Of a stretch of 64,000 bases of DNA, positions 30,333-39,154 are shown one piece after another. Numbering within the stretch: the first letter of the stretch is position 1; each line of letters begins with the position of its first letter. A program made the position numbers and the translations under genes. The notes under the pieces were generated by a model. It was not told the DNA's origin, did no database searches, and worked only from the letters and a program-made list of their open reading frames with translations. This DNA comes from Crenobacter cavernae. Lineage in GTDB: Bacteria > Pseudomonadota > Gammaproteobacteria > Burkholderiales > Chromobacteriaceae. Where the stretch lies: NCBI RefSeq assembly GCF_003355495.1, contig NZ_CP031337.1:496001-560000 (forward strand). The letters are read 5' to 3'.

Positions 30333-30980
30333 TTAATTCATGCTGGCGGTGGCGAGCTTGGCGCCAAAGCCGATAAACATTGCGCCGACGCCGCCGCTCA
30401 TCGAGGCGGCGAGCCTCTGGCGGCGTCGGAATTCGTCGGCCACGCGCACGCCGATGAAGATCACGGCGGTCAGGTACAGCGCGCTGAAGGTCTGCACGAT
30501 GACGCCCAGCACCGCGAAGGTGAGCACCGGATGCGGATAGCCCGGGTCGACGAACTGGATGAAGAAGGACACAAAGAACAGGATCGCCTTCGGGTTCAAC
30601 AGGCTGATGACGAGCGCCTTCCTGAACGGGTCGCTGCTGTCGACCTTGCCCGCGGCGACCTCGGCCAACCCTTGCGGATGGCGCAGGCGCTTGTACGCGC
30701 CGATCAGCATCTGGATGCCGACCCACGCGAGATAGGCCGCGCCGGCGTACTTCAGGACGAAGAACAGCCCCGGGTTGGCCTTCAGCACACCGGCCACGCC
30801 GGTCGCCGACAGCACCATCAGGATGAAGTCGCCCAGAAAGATGCCACAGGCCCCCTGGTAGCCCTTCTTCACGCCGCGCTGCGCCGCCACCGACAGCACG
30901 TACAGCGAGTTGGGCCCCGGCAGCAGGATGATCGCGATCGTTCCCAGAACGTAGGTGGCCAGGTCGGTGACGCCGAACAT
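30333..30980 (-). CDS. LysE/LeuE-family amino acid exporter
   Basis: A 215-residue membrane protein with about six helices and the LysE signature LLPGPNSLYVLSVAAQRG near residue 20, then GIFLGDFILM and NPKAILFFVSFFIQF. Similarity is closest to the leucine exporter LeuE as I recall it. It sits between carA and carB on the same strand with short spacers (about 20 and 55 bases), so it is probably cotranscribed with them. One repeat copy (30660-30669) encodes part of QGLAEVA. Confidence 0.85.
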   Translation of the reverse strand: MFGVTDLATYVLGTIAIILLPGPNSLYVLSVAAQRGVKKGYQGACGIFLGDFILMVLSATGVAGVLKANPGLFFVLKYAGAAYLAWVGIQMLIGAYKRLRHPQGLAEVAAGKVDSSDPFRKALVISLLNPKAILFFVSFFIQFVDPGYPHPVLTFAVLGVIVQTFSALYLTAVIFIGVRVADEFRRRQRLAASMSGGVGAMFIGFGAKLATASMN

Positions 30981-31035
30981 GTTTGCCTCTCTTTCGTTGA
31001 AGGTTGAATCCCGTCCCGCGCGGGGCCGCTTGCGC

Positions 31036-32166
31036 TTAAGCCTTGTCGTCCATCGCCTTGATGAAGCGGTCGAACAGGTAGGCGACGTCTTCCGGGCCCG
31101 GGCTCGCTTCCGGGTGGCCCTGGAAGGAGAACGCCGGGCGGTCGGTCAGCGCGATGCCCTGCACGGTGCCGTCGAACAGCGAGCGGTGCGTGACGCGCAC
31201 GTTGGCCGGCAGGCTGGTCTCGTCGACCTGGAAGCCGTGGTTCTGGCTGGTGATCATCACGCGGCCGGAATCGAGGTCCTGCACCGGGTGGTTCGCACCG
31301 TGGTGGCCGAACTTCATCTTCGACGTCTGGCCGCCAGTCGCCAGGCCCAAGAGCTGGTGACCGAGGCAGATGCCGAACACCGGCAGGCGGGTCTCGACGA
31401 TCTCCTTGATCGCAGCGATCGCGTAGTCGCACGGCTCGGGGTCGCCCGGGCCGTTCGACAGGAACACGCCGTCCGGATTGAGCGCCAGCACGTCCTTCGC
31501 GGGGGTCTCGGCCGGGACCACGGTCAGCTTGCAGCCGCGCTCGGCCAACATGCGCAGGATGTTGTGCTTCACGCCGAAGTCGTAGGCGACCACGTGGTAT
31601 TTCGGCTCGGTCTGGGCGGTGTAGCCCTGGCCGAGGCGCCATTCGCGGTCGGTCCACGCGTACGGCTCGGTGCAGCTGACGACCTTGGCGAGGTCCTGGC
31701 CGGCCATCGAGCCGAAGCCCTTGGCCAGTTCGACCGCGCGCGCCGGATCGATGTCGTCGCCGGCCATGATGCAGCCGGCCTGCGCGCCTTTTTCGCGCAG
31801 CAGGCGGGTCAGCTTGCGCGTGTCGATGTCGGCGATCGCGACGACATTGTGCTGTTTCAGGTAATCGGACAGCGACACTTCGGCGCGGAAGTTGCTGTGC
31901 AGCAACGGCAGATCACGGATGATCAGGCCGGCCGCAAAAACGGCGCGGGACTCGGTATCTTCCGAATTCGCGCCGACGTTGCCGATATGGGGGTAGGTCA
32001 GGGTAACGATCTGCCTGGTGTAGGACGGATCGGTGAGGATCTCCTGATACCCGGTGATGGCGGTGTTGAACACCACTTCGCCGACGGTGTGGCCGGTGGC
32101 TCCGATGGCACTGCCGGTAAAGAGGGTACCGTCAGCCAAGGCAAGGATCGCGGGTACGGTTGACAC
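31036..32166 (-). CDS. carA: Carbamoyl-phosphate synthase small subunit
   Basis: A 376-residue glutaminase subunit. The N-terminal CPSase domain (LALADGTLFTG, VGEVVFNTAITGYQEILTDP) is followed by a class I glutamine amidotransferase domain with the nucleophile in FGICLGHQLLGLA near residue 260 and the His/Glu pair in FSFQGHPEASPGPED. I chose GTG at 32166 because AGGAG lies 7 bases upstream; the resulting MSTVPAILALADG start fits the family. Confidence 0.97.
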   Translation of the reverse strand: MSTVPAILALADGTLFTGSAIGATGHTVGEVVFNTAITGYQEILTDPSYTRQIVTLTYPHIGNVGANSEDTESRAVFAAGLIIRDLPLLHSNFRAEVSLSDYLKQHNVVAIADIDTRKLTRLLREKGAQAGCIMAGDDIDPARAVELAKGFGSMAGQDLAKVVSCTEPYAWTDREWRLGQGYTAQTEPKYHVVAYDFGVKHNILRMLAERGCKLTVVPAETPAKDVLALNPDGVFLSNGPGDPEPCDYAIAAIKEIVETRLPVFGICLGHQLLGLATGGQTSKMKFGHHGANHPVQDLDSGRVMITSQNHGFQVDETSLPANVRVTHRSLFDGTVQGIALTDRPAFSFQGHPEASPGPEDVAYLFDRFIKAMDDKA

Positions 32167-32369
32167 TGGCTGGCTCCTGTCTGCTATCTGCACTGCGTGT
32201 ATTTTTTCGGATTATGGATGTGAAGAACGGGACCGGGCATCGGCCCAATCCCGTTTGGTTAAACTTTTCAATCTTAACGCTTTTCTGCTTTTCGATCAAG
32301 GCCGAAACCCGTGACGCGCGCCGACCGCACCCCCACAACGGCGCGCCCCGAGCAAGGCCGAGGCGACGC

Positions 32370-34154
32370 TCAGAACGCCGCTTCGTCGAAGGCGAGCACC
32401 GAATCGGCGCCCTTGAGCACCGTCTCGGCGTACGCCGCCGCCTGCGGCAGCAGGTGCGCGCCGAAGAAGACCGCGGTCGCGCGCTTGGCGTTGAGGAACG
32501 ATACGTCGGCACCGTCCTCGGCCAACCTTTCCTTGGCGATCAGCGCCGCGCGGCCCATCTGCCAGCCGCCGAGCAGCAGACCGAAGAACTTGAGGTAGGC
32601 GACCGATCCGGCGGCCGGGCGGCGCGCGTCGCGCGCGAACTCGTCGACGACGTAGGCGACGCAGGCCTCGGCCAACCTGGCGTTCCTCAGCAGCTCGTCG
32701 GCGAGCGGCTGCATTTGGGCGTCGGCAGACAGCGCCTCGGCGGTGCGGCACACCTCGCCGATCAGCGTGCGTGCGACCCGGCCGCCGTCGGCGGCGGTCT
32801 TGCGGCCGATCAGGTCGAGCGCCTGGATGCCGGTCGTGCCCTCGTAGATCGCGGTGATGCGCGCGTCGCGGTAGTACTGCGCGACGCCGGTCTCCTCGAT
32901 GTAGCCCATGCCGCCGTGCACCTGCAGCGCCAGGCTGGTGATGTCGTTGGCCGCCTCGGTGTTCCAGCCCTTGACGATGGGGATCAGGAAATTCACCAGC
33001 GCCTGGTTGCGCGCCTTCTCTTCCGGGTCAGGGTGACGGCTCGCCCTATCCAGCGCAGTCGCGGCGACGCAGGTCAGCGCGCGCTGCGCCTCGATCTGCG
33101 CCCTCATCGTCAGCAGCATGCGGCGCACGTCCGGGTGCTGGATGATCGCGACCGGGGTCGCGTCGGCACCGGCGATGTCGCGGCTCTGCACGCGGTCGCG
33201 CGCGTACTCGACCGCCTTCTGGTAGGCGCGCTCGGACAGCGCCAGCCCCTCGACGCCGACGCCGAGCCGCGCGTGGTTCATCATCGTGAACATGTAGGTG
33301 AGGCCCTTGTTCGCCTCGCCGACCAGATACCCCGCCGCGCCGCCGTTGTCGCCGTAGCTCATCACCGCGGTCGGGCTGCCGTGGATACCCATCTTGTGCT
33401 CGAGCGACACGCAGCGCACGTCGTTGCGCGCGCCGACGCTGCCGTCTTCGCCCACCAAGAACTTGGGCACCACGAACAGCGAGATGCCCTTCACCCCTTC
33501 GGGCGCGTCCGGCAGGCGCGCGAGCACCAGGTGGACGATGTTGTCTGCGAGGTCGTGGTCGCCCCAGGTGATGAAGATCTTCTGGCCGGTGATCTTGTAG
33601 CTGCCGTCGGGCTGCGGCACGGCGCGGGTGCGCACCTGAGCGAGGTCGGAGCCGGCCTGCGGCTCGGTCAGGTTCATCGTGCCGGTCCACTCGCCGCTGG
33701 CGAGTTTGGGCAGGTAGATGTTTTTCAGTTCGTCGCTCGCGTGCTGTGCGAAGGCCTCTACCGTGCCGAGCGTCAGCATCGGCGCCAGCGAGAACGCGAG
33801 GTTGGCCGAGCACCACATCTCCTCGGTGGCGAGCGCGACCAGCGCCGGCAGGCCCTGGCCGCCGAAGTCCTGCGGCGCCCTCAGGCCGATCCAGCCGGCG
33901 TCGACGTATTCGCGCCACGCGGCCTTGAACGCGTCCGGCGTCTTCACTTCGCCGTCGACGAGGCGGCTGCCGGCGTCGCCGGCGCGGTTGGTCGGCGCGA
34001 GCACGTTCTCGGCGAACTTGGCGGCCTCGTCGAGGATCGCCTCGGTCAACTCGACGCTGCACTCCTCGTAGCCGGGCAAGGCGCACACGGCCGGCAGCTC
34101 GGCCAGCTCGCCCAGCACGAACAGCATGTCCTTAAGGGGGGCGTGATAGATCAT
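32370..34154 (-). CDS. Acyl-CoA dehydrogenase (about 595-residue type)
   Basis: A 594-residue flavoenzyme with the usual alpha-helical N-terminus, a beta domain (MNLTEPQAGSDLAQVRT near residue 155) and a C-terminal helical domain (VHGGMGYIEETGVAQYYRDA). IYEGTTGIQALDLIGRK contains the expected catalytic Glu. An additional C-terminal domain (GWQMGRAALIAKERL) is typical of the long FadE-like/DmdC-like group. It passes electrons to ETF, encoded next door. Three repeat copies lie inside, two of them 140 bases apart (32517, 32667, 33801). Confidence 0.9.
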   Translation of the reverse strand: MIYHAPLKDMLFVLGELAELPAVCALPGYEECSVELTEAILDEAAKFAENVLAPTNRAGDAGSRLVDGEVKTPDAFKAAWREYVDAGWIGLRAPQDFGGQGLPALVALATEEMWCSANLAFSLAPMLTLGTVEAFAQHASDELKNIYLPKLASGEWTGTMNLTEPQAGSDLAQVRTRAVPQPDGSYKITGQKIFITWGDHDLADNIVHLVLARLPDAPEGVKGISLFVVPKFLVGEDGSVGARNDVRCVSLEHKMGIHGSPTAVMSYGDNGGAAGYLVGEANKGLTYMFTMMNHARLGVGVEGLALSERAYQKAVEYARDRVQSRDIAGADATPVAIIQHPDVRRMLLTMRAQIEAQRALTCVAATALDRASRHPDPEEKARNQALVNFLIPIVKGWNTEAANDITSLALQVHGGMGYIEETGVAQYYRDARITAIYEGTTGIQALDLIGRKTAADGGRVARTLIGEVCRTAEALSADAQMQPLADELLRNARLAEACVAYVVDEFARDARRPAAGSVAYLKFFGLLLGGWQMGRAALIAKERLAEDGADVSFLNAKRATAVFFGAHLLPQAAAYAETVLKGADSVLAFDEAAF

Positions 34155-34222
34155 GTCGGCTCCTTTGTAGCGACCGCCCACTGGACGGCCTTTCCTCGTT
34201 AGACGGCCCCTGAGGTCGGCCG

Positions 34223-34240
34223 AGGCTCGGCCAACCCTGC
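34223..34240 (+). repeat. Single intergenic repeat copy between etfA and the acyl-CoA dehydrogenase gene
   Basis: GAGGCTCGGCCAACCCTGCC, downstream of the etfBA terminator and upstream of the dehydrogenase start. Confidence 0.75.
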
Positions 34241-34270
34241 CGGTTTTTTGTATGGCGGGGTCCGGATGCA

Positions 34271-34301
34271 AAACCGCCCGGGAGCGTTGGCTCGCGGGCG
34301 G
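34271..34301 (-). terminator. Terminator of etfBA
   Basis: CCGCCCG (34274-34280) pairs with CGGGCGG (34295-34301) and an inner GAGC/GCTC extends the stem. On the minus strand it is followed by TTTTG. Confidence 0.7.
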
Positions 34302-34311
34302 CGGGTCTGGC

Positions 34312-35247
34312 TTACTTCGACAACTCTTTCAGCAATTCGGGCACGACGGTGAACAGGTCGCCGACGATGCCGTAGTCGGCCACCTGGAAGATCGGCGCCT
34401 CCTCGTCCTTGTTGATCGCGACGATCACCTTCGAGTCCTTCATGCCGGCCAGGTGCTGGATCGCGCCCGAGATGCCGATCGCGACGTACAGTTCCGGCGC
34501 GACCACCTTGCCGGTCTGGCCGACCTGGTAGTCGTTCGGCGCGTAGCCGGCATCGACCGCCGCGCGCGACGCGCCGACGGCGGCGCCGAGCTTGTCGGCC
34601 AGCGGTTCGAGCAGGCCGTGGAACTGCTCGGACGAGCCGAGCGCGCGACCGCCGGACACGATCACCTTGGCCGAGGTCAGCTCGGGGCGGTCGGACACGG
34701 TCAGCTCGGCGTTCACGAAACGCGAGACGCCGGCGTCGTGCGTGGCGGCTACCGCTTCGATCGAAGCGCTGCCGGTCTCCAAGGCGGCGTCGAACGCGGT
34801 GGTGCGCACGGTGACGACCTTGACCGGGTCGTTCGACTTGACGGTCGCCAGCACGTTGCCGGCGTAGATCGGGCGCACGAAGGTGTCGGCCGCTTCTACG
34901 GCGACGACGTCGGACAGCTGCATCACGTCGAGCAAGGCGGCGACGCGCGGCAGCAGGTTCTTGCCGGCGGTGGTCGCCGGCGCGAACACGTGGCCGTAGT
35001 CGCGCGCGAGCTCTGCCACCAGCGGCGCGACGTTCTCGGCGAGGTTGTGCGCGTAGGCGGCGTTGTCGGCGACCAGCACCTTGGTCACACCAGCGATCTT
35101 CGCGGCGGCGGCGGCGATGGCAGCGACGTTCTGGCCGGCGACCAGCACGTGGATGTCGCCGCCGATCTTGGCGGCCGCGCTCACCGCGTGGTGGGTGGCG
35201 GACTTCAGTTGCTTATTGTCGTGTTCGGCGATGAGGAGAATGGCCAT
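34312..35247 (-). CDS. etfA: Electron transfer flavoprotein alpha subunit
   Basis: A 311-residue protein with an N-terminal nucleotide-binding fold (MAILLIAEHDNKQLKSA) and the FAD-binding C-terminal domain with SGGRALGSSEQFHGL, the Arg-containing GYAPNDYQVGQTGKVVAPELY and ISGAIQHLAGM. It accepts electrons from acyl-CoA dehydrogenases and passes them to ETF-quinone oxidoreductase. The start is one base after the etfB stop, so the two are translated together. Confidence 0.97.
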   Translation of the reverse strand: MAILLIAEHDNKQLKSATHHAVSAAAKIGGDIHVLVAGQNVAAIAAAAAKIAGVTKVLVADNAAYAHNLAENVAPLVAELARDYGHVFAPATTAGKNLLPRVAALLDVMQLSDVVAVEAADTFVRPIYAGNVLATVKSNDPVKVVTVRTTAFDAALETGSASIEAVAATHDAGVSRFVNAELTVSDRPELTSAKVIVSGGRALGSSEQFHGLLEPLADKLGAAVGASRAAVDAGYAPNDYQVGQTGKVVAPELYVAIGISGAIQHLAGMKDSKVIVAINKDEEAPIFQVADYGIVGDLFTVVPELLKELSK

Positions 35248-35248
35248 G

Positions 35249-35998
35249 TCAGAGCACCTTCGCTTCGTTTTTCAGTTTGGCGACCAGCTCGGCGGCGTTC
35301 GCCACCTTGATGCCGGCCTTGCGGCCCGCCGGCTCGGCGACCTTGAGCACGGTCAGGCGCGGCGTGATGTCGACGCCGAGCGCTTCGACGCTCAGCTTGT
35401 CGAGCGGCTTCTTCTTGGCGGCCATGATGTTCGGCAGCTTCACGTAGCGCGGCTCGTTCAGGCGCAGGTCGGTGGTGACCAGCGCCGGCAGTTTCAGCTC
35501 TACGGTCTCGAGGCCGCCGTCGACCTCGCGGGTGACGGCGATCGCGCCGCCGGCCACTTCGACCTTGGACGCGAAGGTGCCCTGCGGCCAGCCGAGCAGC
35601 GCGGCCAGCATCTGGCCGGTCTGGTTGGCGTCGTCGTCGATCGCCTGCTTGCCGACGATGACGAGCTGCGGTTGCTCCTTGTCGGCTATAGCCTTGAGCA
35701 ACTTGGCGACGGCCAGCGGTTCGAGTTGCGCGTCGGTCTCGACGTGCACGGCGCGGTCAGCGCCCATCGCCAGCGCGGTGCGCAGCGTTTCCTCGCAGCC
35801 TTTCACGCCGAGCGAGACGACGACCACTTCGCTCACCTTGCCGGCTTCTTTCAGCCGCACGGCTTCCTCGACGGCGATTTCGTCGAAGGGGTTCATGGAC
35901 ATTTTGACGTTGGCGATGTCCACATCGGAACCATCGGCCTTGGCGCGGACCTTGACGTTGAAGTCCACCACGCGTTTGACGGCGACCAGCGCTTTCAT
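35249..35998 (-). CDS. etfB: Electron transfer flavoprotein beta subunit
   Basis: A 249-residue protein starting MKALVAVKRVVDFNVKVR, with the AMP site GKQAIDDDANQTGQMLA near residue 120 and the ETF-beta signature region VELKLPALVTTDLRLNEPRY, plus NIMAAKKKP. It pairs with EtfA. Upstream lies an 8-bp-arm palindrome of PsrA type that may control fatty-acid-dependent expression. Confidence 0.97.
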   Translation of the reverse strand: MKALVAVKRVVDFNVKVRAKADGSDVDIANVKMSMNPFDEIAVEEAVRLKEAGKVSEVVVVSLGVKGCEETLRTALAMGADRAVHVETDAQLEPLAVAKLLKAIADKEQPQLVIVGKQAIDDDANQTGQMLAALLGWPQGTFASKVEVAGGAIAVTREVDGGLETVELKLPALVTTDLRLNEPRYVKLPNIMAAKKKPLDKLSVEALGVDITPRLTVLKVAEPAGRKAGIKVANAAELVAKLKNEAKVL

Positions 35999-36102
35999 AG
36001 GATTGACAGCCTCCCGGAATGAGGGGAATTGACGATTGATGAACGTCCTTCGCCAGAGAGGAGAAGGACGTCGCCTTGAACCGATTGTTGCCCAACCACC
36101 GA

Positions 36103-36122
36103 AATCAAACAATCGTTTGATT
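36103..36122. promoter_or_regulatory. PsrA/TetR-type palindrome in the etfB-maoC divergent region
   Basis: AATCAAAC-AATC-GTTTGATT is a perfect inverted repeat with 8-base arms. It fits the published PsrA pattern (G/C)AAAC-N2-4-GTTT(G/C). On the minus strand the TTGTTT inside it could be a -35 element, with AACAAT 17 bases further as -10 for etfB. A related AAACGTTT element lies at 36167-36174. Confidence 0.55.
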
Positions 36123-36246
36123 GGTGTCGTCCCGGCCGCGTGGCGAAAACGCAACGCGGCGCGATCAAACGTTTACCCTGCTGCCCGTAGGCGCGCGGCT
36201 TGGGCAGAATGGGGACTCTTTGACCTGGAACGAAAGGGGCGCGTTT

Positions 36247-36663
36247 GTGAAAGTGTACTTCGAAGACATCCAGTTGGGCGATTTTGCCGAATACGCCAAG
36301 ACCGTCACCGAGGCCGACATCCTGATGTTCGCCGCGGTTTCGGGCGACGACAACCCGGTCCACATCAACCAGGAATACGCCGAAACGACGCCGTTCAAGT
36401 CGCGCATCGCGCACGGCATGCTGACCGCGAGCTTCATCTCGACCATCCTCGGCACGCGGCTGCCGGGCGAAGGCTGCATCTACCTGTCGCAGTCGACGCG
36501 CTTCAAGGCGGCGGTGAAGATCGGCGACACGGTGCACGCGAAGGCGACGGTGATCGAGCTCGACCCGGCCAAGAAACGCGTGAAGCTCGCGACCGAGTGC
36601 CGCGTGCGCGACACCGTGGTGCTCGACGGCGAATCGCTGGTGATCGCTCCGTCGCGCGGCTGA
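36247..36663 (+). CDS. MaoC-like (R)-specific enoyl-CoA hydratase
   Basis: A 138-residue hot-dog-fold protein. The hydratase-2 motif with catalytic Asp and His is present: FAAVSGDDNPVHINQEYA near residue 30, followed by RIAHGMLTASFIS. This is the small PhaJ-like type, which links fatty-acid oxidation to polyhydroxyalkanoate or related pathways. I chose GTG at 36247 since AAAGGGG lies 8 bases upstream. It diverges from etfBA, with a shared palindrome between them. Confidence 0.88.
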   Translation: MKVYFEDIQLGDFAEYAKTVTEADILMFAAVSGDDNPVHINQEYAETTPFKSRIAHGMLTASFISTILGTRLPGEGCIYLSQSTRFKAAVKIGDTVHAKATVIELDPAKKRVKLATECRVRDTVVLDGESLVIAPSRG

Positions 36664-36679
36664 TACGCTTCCCCCACGA

Positions 36680-36720
36680 AAAAGCTCGGCCAACCATTGA
36701 ACAGGTTGGCCGAGCTCTTT
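36680..36720. terminator. Inverted pair of the CTCGGCCAAC repeat as bidirectional terminator
   Basis: AAAAGCTCGGCCAACC and GGTTGGCCGAGCTCTTTT flank a 10-base spacer between the convergent maoC and murI genes. The arms hold exact repeat 10-mers at 36685-36694 and 36705-36714. T-runs are present at both ends. Confidence 0.85.
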
Positions 36721-36741
36721 TCATCGACGCCCCGCGTCGGC

Positions 36742-37554
36742 CTAACCGAGCTTGACCATCTCCAGGTCGCGCATGCTGCGGCCGAGAAAGCGCTCGCCTA
36801 TGGTCTGGAAGCGCAAGGGGATGTCGGACACGTAGAAGTGGTAGTCGGGCACGCCGCGCGAGCGGTTCAACAGGCCGGCTTCGGCCAACCTCTGCGCGGT
36901 CGCCTCGGCCGTCGTCACCGCCGAGTCGACCAGCGTGATGCGGCCTTCGGTCACGTCGGTCAGCAGCGGTTTGAGCAGCGGGTAGTGCGTGCAGCCGAGC
37001 ACGACGGTGTCGACATCCTCGACCAGCACCGACTTCATGTATTCGAGCGCGGTCAGCCGCGTGACCTCGTGGTCGAGCCAGCCCTCTTCGACCAGCGGCA
37101 CGAACAGCGGACACGCCTGCGAGTAGACGCGGGTATTCGGGTTCAGGTGATGGATGGCGCGCGCGTAGGCGTTGCTGTTGACCGTGGTAGACGTCGCGAT
37201 CACGCCGATGTCGCCGGTCTTGGTCGCCTCGACGGCGGCGAGCGCGCCGGCCTCGATCACGTCGAGCACCGGGATGCCGCCGGCCATCTGGCGCACGCGG
37301 TCGGCGGCGACCGCGGCGATGGTGTTGCACGCGATGATCAGCGCCTTCACCTCGCGCTTGAGCAGGAATTCGACGATCTGCTGCGTGAACTGCTCGATCG
37401 TGCCGACCGACTTCACGCCGTAGGGCACGCGCGCGGTGTCGCCGAAGTAGACGATGTTCTCGAACGGCAGGCGGTCCATCAACGCCCGCACCACCGTCAG
37501 CCCGCCGACGCCGGAATCGAACACCCCGATCGGGCGGCAGTCCATCGTATTCAT
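36742..37554 (-). CDS. murI: Glutamate racemase
   Basis: A 270-residue cofactor-independent racemase that makes D-glutamate for peptidoglycan. The two catalytic Cys residues are in ALIIACNTIAAVA (near residue 76) and VVLGCTHYPLL (near residue 187), and the N-terminus GVFDSGVGGLTVVRAL is typical. The start at 37554 is within a short ATG cluster (MNTMDCRPIG); the second ATG is also possible. A one-mismatch repeat copy lies inside at about 36890. Confidence 0.96.
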   Translation of the reverse strand: MNTMDCRPIGVFDSGVGGLTVVRALMDRLPFENIVYFGDTARVPYGVKSVGTIEQFTQQIVEFLLKREVKALIIACNTIAAVAADRVRQMAGGIPVLDVIEAGALAAVEATKTGDIGVIATSTTVNSNAYARAIHHLNPNTRVYSQACPLFVPLVEEGWLDHEVTRLTALEYMKSVLVEDVDTVVLGCTHYPLLKPLLTDVTEGRITLVDSAVTTAEATAQRLAEAGLLNRSRGVPDYHFYVSDIPLRFQTIGERFLGRSMRDLEMVKLG

Positions 37555-37582
37555 GCCGAGTCTCCGTGCACCAAAGGCCGCA

Positions 37583-38665
37583 TCATACCACGACGCCGTG
37601 CCGCCCCAGCGCCCAGCGGACATGCTCGGAAACCGGCATCGACGGGGAGTCGAGCCGGGTTTTCAGCGCCGCGATTACCGCGTCGGACGTCGGTGCATTG
37701 CCGAGGCCGATCGCGAGATTCGACAGCCATTTCTCGTAGCCGATTCTATAGATCGGGCTGCCGGCCATCTTTTGCTTGAACTCCTCCTCGCTCCACGCGA
37801 ACAGCTCGACGAGGCTGACGTCGTCGAGGCCGTGGCGCACCGCGAAGTCGGCCTCGGCGGAATCGATCGCGAAGCGGTTCCACGGACAGACGAGCTGGCA
37901 ATCGTCGCAGCCGTACACGCGGTTGCCGATCAACGGGCGCAGCTCCTCTGGGATCGCACCCTTCAGTTCGATCGTCAGGTAGGAGATGCAGCGTCGCGCG
38001 TCGACCTTGTACGGCGCGACGATGGCGCCGGTAGGGCAGACGTCGAGGCACCGTTTGCAGCGACCGCAGTGGCCTTCCTCGGTCGGCGCATCGGCCGGAA
38101 GAGGCAAGTCGGTGAACAGCTCGCCGAGGAAGAACAGCGAGCCCTGCTCGCGGTTGATCAGCAAGGTATGCTTGCCGCGCCAGCCCAGGCCCGCCTGCTG
38201 CGCCGCCTCGACCTCCATCACCGGCGCGCTGTCGGTGAAGACCCGATATCCATAGCCGCCGATGGCCGCCTCAACGCGCTCGGCCAACGCTTGCAGCCGG
38301 TTGCGCAGCACCTTGTGGTAGTCGCGGCCCAGCGCGTAGCGGGACAGATAGGCGGCGTTGCCATCCCCGAGCACCGCCTCGGCGTCGCGCGCAGCGCCCG
38401 GCCAGTAGTTCATGCGCACGCTGATGACGCTCAAGGTGCCGGGCACCAGTTCGTACGGCCGCGCGCGCTTCAGGCCGTGCTGTTCCATATACGCCATCTC
38501 GCCGTGGCAGCCCTCGGCCAGCCAGGCTTCGAGGCGCGGCTCGACCCCGTCCGGCAGCGTCGCCGGCCCGATGCGAGCGTCGGCGAAACCCAATTCGCGC
38601 GCCCACGCTTTGATTTGCTCCGCCAATTCGCGATAATTTGGCGGGTTTTCGATAGCTTCCTGCAT
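37583..38665 (-). CDS. queG: Epoxyqueuosine reductase
   Basis: A 360-residue iron-sulfur, cobalamin-dependent enzyme for the last step of queuosine synthesis in tRNA. It has two 4Fe-4S clusters: CGRCKRCLDVCPTGA and YGCDDCQLVCPWN. An N-terminal DUF1730 region and C-terminal HEAT-like part match QueG length. It diverges from tsaE with three bases between the two start codons, a very tight arrangement that implies overlapping promoters inside the coding sequences. Confidence 0.95.
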   Translation of the reverse strand: MQEAIENPPNYRELAEQIKAWARELGFADARIGPATLPDGVEPRLEAWLAEGCHGEMAYMEQHGLKRARPYELVPGTLSVISVRMNYWPGAARDAEAVLGDGNAAYLSRYALGRDYHKVLRNRLQALAERVEAAIGGYGYRVFTDSAPVMEVEAAQQAGLGWRGKHTLLINREQGSLFFLGELFTDLPLPADAPTEEGHCGRCKRCLDVCPTGAIVAPYKVDARRCISYLTIELKGAIPEELRPLIGNRVYGCDDCQLVCPWNRFAIDSAEADFAVRHGLDDVSLVELFAWSEEEFKQKMAGSPIYRIGYEKWLSNLAIGLGNAPTSDAVIAALKTRLDSPSMPVSEHVRWALGRHGVVV

Positions 38666-38668
38666 GAT

Positions 38669-39154
38669 ATGAATGATAACAGCCTCGAGTCCGGTCACCT
38701 CACCGACGAAGCCGCCACGCTGGCCTTGGGCGGCGCGTTCGCCCGCGCCGTCGCGCCGGGCACGGTAATCTATCTCGAAGGCGAGCTGGGCGCCGGCAAG
38801 ACGACGTTCACGCGCGGCCTGATGCGCGGCCTCGGCCACCAGGGCCGGGTGAAGAGCCCGACCTACACGCTGGTCGAGAGCTACCCGTTGGGTACGCTTA
38901 CGGTGCACCACTTCGACCTCTACCGCATGGCCGACCCCGAGGAATGGGAAGACGCCGGCTTTCGCGAACTGTTCGACGAGGCGAGCGTCTGTCTGGTCGA
39001 GTGGCCGGACAAGGCCGCAGGCCTCGTGCCGCCGCCCGACATCGTGCTGTCGCTCGTCATCGACGGTGACGCCCGCCGCTACCACCTCCACGCAATCACA
39101 CCGATCGGACACGCATGCCTGAATCGACTTTCGACCCCGCGCGCCGGCGCCTAG
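38669..39154 (+). CDS. tsaE: tRNA threonylcarbamoyladenosine biosynthesis ATPase TsaE
   Basis: A 161-residue protein with a P-loop near residue 40 (LEGELGAGKTTFTRGLMRGLG) and the family segments VKSPTYTLVESY and HHFDLYRMADPEE. It is the ATPase partner of TsaD and TsaB in t6A synthesis. The end overlaps the start of the amidase gene by 40 bases, a common tsaE-amiC coupling. Confidence 0.94.
   Translation: MNDNSLESGHLTDEAATLALGGAFARAVAPGTVIYLEGELGAGKTTFTRGLMRGLGHQGRVKSPTYTLVESYPLGTLTVHHFDLYRMADPEEWEDAGFRELFDEASVCLVEWPDKAAGLVPPPDIVLSLVIDGDARRYHLHAITPIGHACLNRLSTPRAGA

Noticed and set aside
30313..30726. N-terminal extension of CarB giving 1206 residues
   Set aside because: The extension overlaps the exporter gene in another frame, and the standard MPKRTDIKSI start is at 30312.
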